The position numbers were made by a program, and so were the translations under genes. Positions 60,954 through 64,000 of a DNA stretch of 64,000 nucleotides are shown here, piece by piece. Location of the stretch: assembly GCF_900105175.1 (NCBI RefSeq), contig NZ_LT629771.1, positions 2,356,001-2,420,000 of the forward strand. The letters are read 5' to 3'. Each line of letters starts with the position of its first letter. The first letter of the stretch is position 1. The DNA comes from Jiangella sp. DSM 45060. Lineage in GTDB: Bacteria > Actinomycetota > Actinomycetes > Jiangellales > Jiangellaceae. A model generated the notes under the pieces. That model was not told the DNA's origin. It did not search any database and worked only from the letters and a program-made list of their open reading frames with translations.

Positions 60954-61319
60954 GCCGGACGGGTTCGTCGCCTGGCGAAGCGGTCACGGCGCCAGCTGGA
61001 CCGACGCCGAGCTCCGCAAGGTCAAGACAGGTCGAGACCGAGCGCGTCAGGTGCTATGCGCGGTTTCATCGCCGGTTGAGGACACCGCCGCGAATGCGAG
61101 GTGCTCGTCGCATGCCCCGATACTCAAGACAGTCGATAGCGCCGATTCGTGCGCGCTACGTCGTCCGATCCGGCTCGATCCGGTTGACTCCGGAGCCAGC
61201 GAGCAAGGTCGCCTGGGCTGATCACGAGGGCGACGACTGGTCGCCAGGTGGGGGACGGCCCGCTGCGGTCTGTCGAGGCTTCCAGCCGGGGAGGTCCGGT
61301 GACATCGGCGAGCGGTTGG
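60954..61319. other. Intergenic stretch of about 370 bases, no gene seen
   Basis: No frame here has a recognisable domain. It follows the RidA fragment and precedes the 3' end of the leftward XRE/TPR gene. It may carry the decayed rest of the RidA region. Confidence 0.4.
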
Positions 61320-63840
61320 TCATGGGCGGGTTGGTTCGCTGGTGAGCTTCGTGGTGATCATCTCGCGGTGGGTTTCCGGATCGTCGGTGTGCTCGGCTCC
61401 GAGCTCGGTGAGCAGGGTGAGGGCGGTCTGCCAGTGTCGCCTGGCCTTGGCTCGATCGCCCAGGATGGCGTGGGCGTCTCCGAGCCCGTCTTCGGCACGG
61501 GCGAGGTCGACACGCATCCGCTGATGCTCGGCCAGCAGCTGAGCGTGCGTGTGGTGATCGAGCGCCGATCGGCCGTCGCCGAGGTCGGCGTAGGCGCGGC
61601 CCATTCCCTGGTGGGCCTCGTACTGCCAGTTGAGGTCTCCGGTCCGCTGGGCGATCATGAGCACGTCGCGGTAGGCGACCAGGGCGGCCGACGGATCGCC
61701 GCCGCGGCGCACGGCGTGGCCCAGGTTGGTCAGGCCGGCGAGCTCGCCGACAGGGATGCCCTCGCGTCGGGACAGCACCACGGCCCGACGGAACTCGTCG
61801 ATGGCGGCGCTCGGTCGGCCGAGCTGGGCGTCGGCCAGGCCACGGCCGATCAGCGCGCCGGCTTCTCGTCCTCGGTGGCCTAGTCGCCGAGCCAGAGTCA
61901 GCGCCTGGTCGAAATGGTGTGCTGCCGACCGGTAGTCGCCGTCACTCAGCAACCGGACGGCGGCGATCTCCGAGTGATATTCCAGCTGTCCCAGGTCGTC
62001 TCCGGCCTGCTGCGCGAGCCGCAGCGCTCGCTGGAAATGCTCGTCGGGATCCACGGAACTGGCGCCGTGTCGCACGATTGCGGCGAGTTCGAGATGGGCG
62101 TCCACCTGCACGGTTGTCAGTCCCTCGGGCGCCGCCAGCGACAACGCGCGATCGAAGTGATGTGCCGCCTCCGGATAGTCGTGTTGATGTCGCCGCACCC
62201 TGCCCAGGTCTCGGTGGGCTCGGGCTGTGGCGGCGCGGTCGCCGAGGTCTTCGGCGGACTGCAAAGCCATCTGGTGCAGGAGTTCGGCCTCGCCGAGCTG
62301 GTGACGCGTGATCAGCCGCCGGTGCACGATGCCAGCCAGATCCATGCCGTAGCGGTGCAGCTCGAGCTCGCGGGCGGCCCGGGCGCAGGCCAGGATGTTC
62401 GGCAGCTCGGTGTCGAGCCACGCGATCGCTTGTTCGACGGTCCATGCCCCCGAGTCCACCGAGTACCGGGGGATCTGGTCGTCGACTGCGGGTGTACGGG
62501 TGCGCGATGTCCATGGCGGCGCTCGCCCAGGCGCGGTAGTGGTCGATCAGCCGAACCAGGGCTTCCGATCGCTCACCCTCGGCCTCGGCGGCCCGCACGA
62601 GCCGGGCCGCATGGCTCCGGGTCAGGTCGTGGAAGCTGTACCGCCCGGCCGGCGCCTCGTCGAGCAGGTGCAGATCCTGCAGGCTCTCGAGTGCGGCGCC
62701 GGCGACGGCAAGGTCGGTCGCGAACAGCGCCGCGGCTGCGCCCGCGTCGAGGTCCGGGCCGGGGACCAGCCCAAGCATCCGGTACGCGCGCCGGATCGGC
62801 TCGTCCAACGCGGCGTAGGACAGGTCGAGGGCTGCGGAGACTCCGAGCGTCTGGTCGTCGGGTCGGTCGAGGACCGCGGCGCGCTGCTCGCGTAACCGAC
62901 CTACCAGGTCGGTCAGTCGCCAGGACGGCCGGGATCGCAGCCGGGCAGCGGCGATCCGCAGCGCGAGCGGGAGACGACCGCACAGCTCGGCCACCTCCGT
63001 CAGTTCCGAGCCGGCTTCGGGTGGCGCACTGAGCTCCGCGGCCCGGGCGAACAACTCGACGGCCGTCGACGGCGGCAGGATGCCCAGCCGGATGGTCGCG
63101 CCACGGTCGAGGCCGGCGAGCCCGTGGCGGCTGGTGGTGAGAACCTGGCAGCCCGGGGTCGCCGGCAGCAGCGGCGCGACCTGGCCGGCGTAGGCGACGT
63201 TGTCGTAGACGAACAGCAGCCGCCGGTCGGCGACCAGGCTGCGGAACAGGGCGGCGCACTCCTCGACCTCGGCCGGGAGCTGGTCGCCCGGCACGCCGAG
63301 CGCCCGCATCATCCGCGCCAGCCCCTCCCTCGGATCGAGTGGGCGGGTCCGGTCGCTGAAGCCATGCAGGTCGAGGTAGAGCTGGCCGTCGGGGAACTCC
63401 GGTGAAAGCAGTCGGCCCGCCTGCACCGCGAACGCCGTCTTGCCCACACCGGCCATGCCGTCGACGACGATGACGGACCGGCCCGCCACCACGTGCGTCC
63501 GCAGGGCGTCCAGTTCCTCGCGCCGCCCGACGAAGTGCGACGGCGCCGACGGCAGCTGGTGCGGTCGATCGGGCATCGCGGAGGTCACCGTGGCGGCCGA
63601 CGTCGTGGCGCCCCGCGCGGCCGCCACCAGCGCCGCGGACTCGTCGTCGTCGAGCGCGAGGATGTCGGCGACCAGTCTCAGGGACCGGCCGTGCGGACGG
63701 ACGGACTCGCCAGACTCCCAGCGGCGCAGGGTCCGTGGATCGAGCCCGGCCCGGCGCCCGAGCTCCTCCTGGGTCAGCATCGCGCGCTCACGCCAAGCGC
63801 GCAGGAGCTCCCCGAAGCCCGACGGTCCCGGTCCGGTCAC
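61320..63840 (-). pseudogene. XRE/NB-ARC/TPR regulator interrupted by a frameshift
   Basis: Starting at the GTG at 63840 (GGGGAGG upstream), the frame encodes an XRE helix-turn-helix (FGELLRAWRERAMLTQEELG, WESGES), an NB-ARC/STAND ATPase with Walker A DGMAGVGKTAFA and a GLPL-like CGRLPLALRIAAARL, then HPYTRSRR. There the frame breaks. The continuing TPR region (SGAWTVEQAIAWLDTELPN to the stop at 61320) sits in another frame. The break is near 62478-62485, beside a run of five Gs. Joined, the protein would be about 840 residues: a signalling ATPase/regulator of the AfsR-like group. It may be a real pseudogene or a sequencing error. Confidence 0.75.
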
Positions 63841-64000
63841 TTCTGCCTCCCCGCCGGAGTCTAGAGGCCGCAGGTCCCCGTGGACATGGACATGCCTTAC
63901 CACCGTCGCCGTGGGCTGCCGGGACGGAGCGGAAGTGTCCGCCAGATGCCCGGTCGGCGACCTGTCGCCAGTGAGGCGGTCGGCAAAGAGTGGGGTGGGA

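Noticed and set aside
61942..62459. Taking the C-terminal 170 residues of the 653-aa frame as genuine
   Set aside because: After HPYTRSRR the frame turns into Arg/Pro/Gly-rich shadow sequence, while the TPR repeats continue in the other frame.

Overview
The window comes from a very GC-rich actinomycete. Evidence includes GC-dominated third codon positions, frequent GTG starts, GTGA/ATGA stop-start overlaps, an SsgA-like cell-division protein, a sulfite reductase operon headed by a cysteine leader peptide, and CGNR, WhiB-era style small Zn proteins. A Jiangella-like or related soil/host-associated actinobacterium is plausible, but the genus cannot be proven from this sequence alone.

Layout. 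Bases 1-24,700 are mostly housekeeping: the 3' end of a ZapE-like ATPase gene, a DJ-1/PfpI protein, a VapBC pair behind a 28-bp palindrome, HelD, PPK2, a DUF6220 membrane protein coupled to a membrane-anchored multicopper oxidase, the assimilatory sulfate reduction operon (leader peptide, cysI, a small Zn ribbon, cysH, cysG), TetR/DUF2867, AidB-like acyl-CoA dehydrogenase, RsgA, small enzymes, three tRNA genes on the minus strand (Gly-GCC, Cys-GCA, Val-GAC), pabB/pabC, a CGNR regulator and an SsgA-like protein.

Bases 24,745-25,774 hold an intact tRNA-Val(CAC), an integrase remnant, an 18-bp direct repeat and a second, broken copy of the tRNA 3' half: the scar of an integrated element.

Bases 25,833-42,850 form a sialic-acid island. 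Leftward: a BadF-type kinase, nanE, nagA and a TauE/SafE permease, all overlapping. Rightward: a LacI regulator, an FAD oxidoreductase, a NanA-like aldolase, a five-gene Opp/Dpp-type ABC importer and two tandem secreted sialidases. The expected route is: sialidases release sialic acid outside the cell, the ABC system imports it, the aldolase yields ManNAc, the kinase phosphorylates it, NanE epimerises it and NagA deacetylates it. The FAD enzyme has no place in the textbook route.

Bases 43,156-60,730 form a second glycan island. Leftward: IclR regulator, a 466-aa protein of unknown function, and a GH2 beta-galactosidase. Rightward: a YesL-like protein, an LplB/LplC/lipoprotein ABC importer, a multidomain GH30-like hydrolase, an M14-type peptidase with the same N-terminal module, an SGNH hydrolase and a sulfatase. 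Together the two islands look built to dismantle sialylated, sulfated, galactose-rich glycoproteins or glycans. The window ends with a truncated RidA gene and a frameshifted XRE/NB-ARC/TPR regulator.
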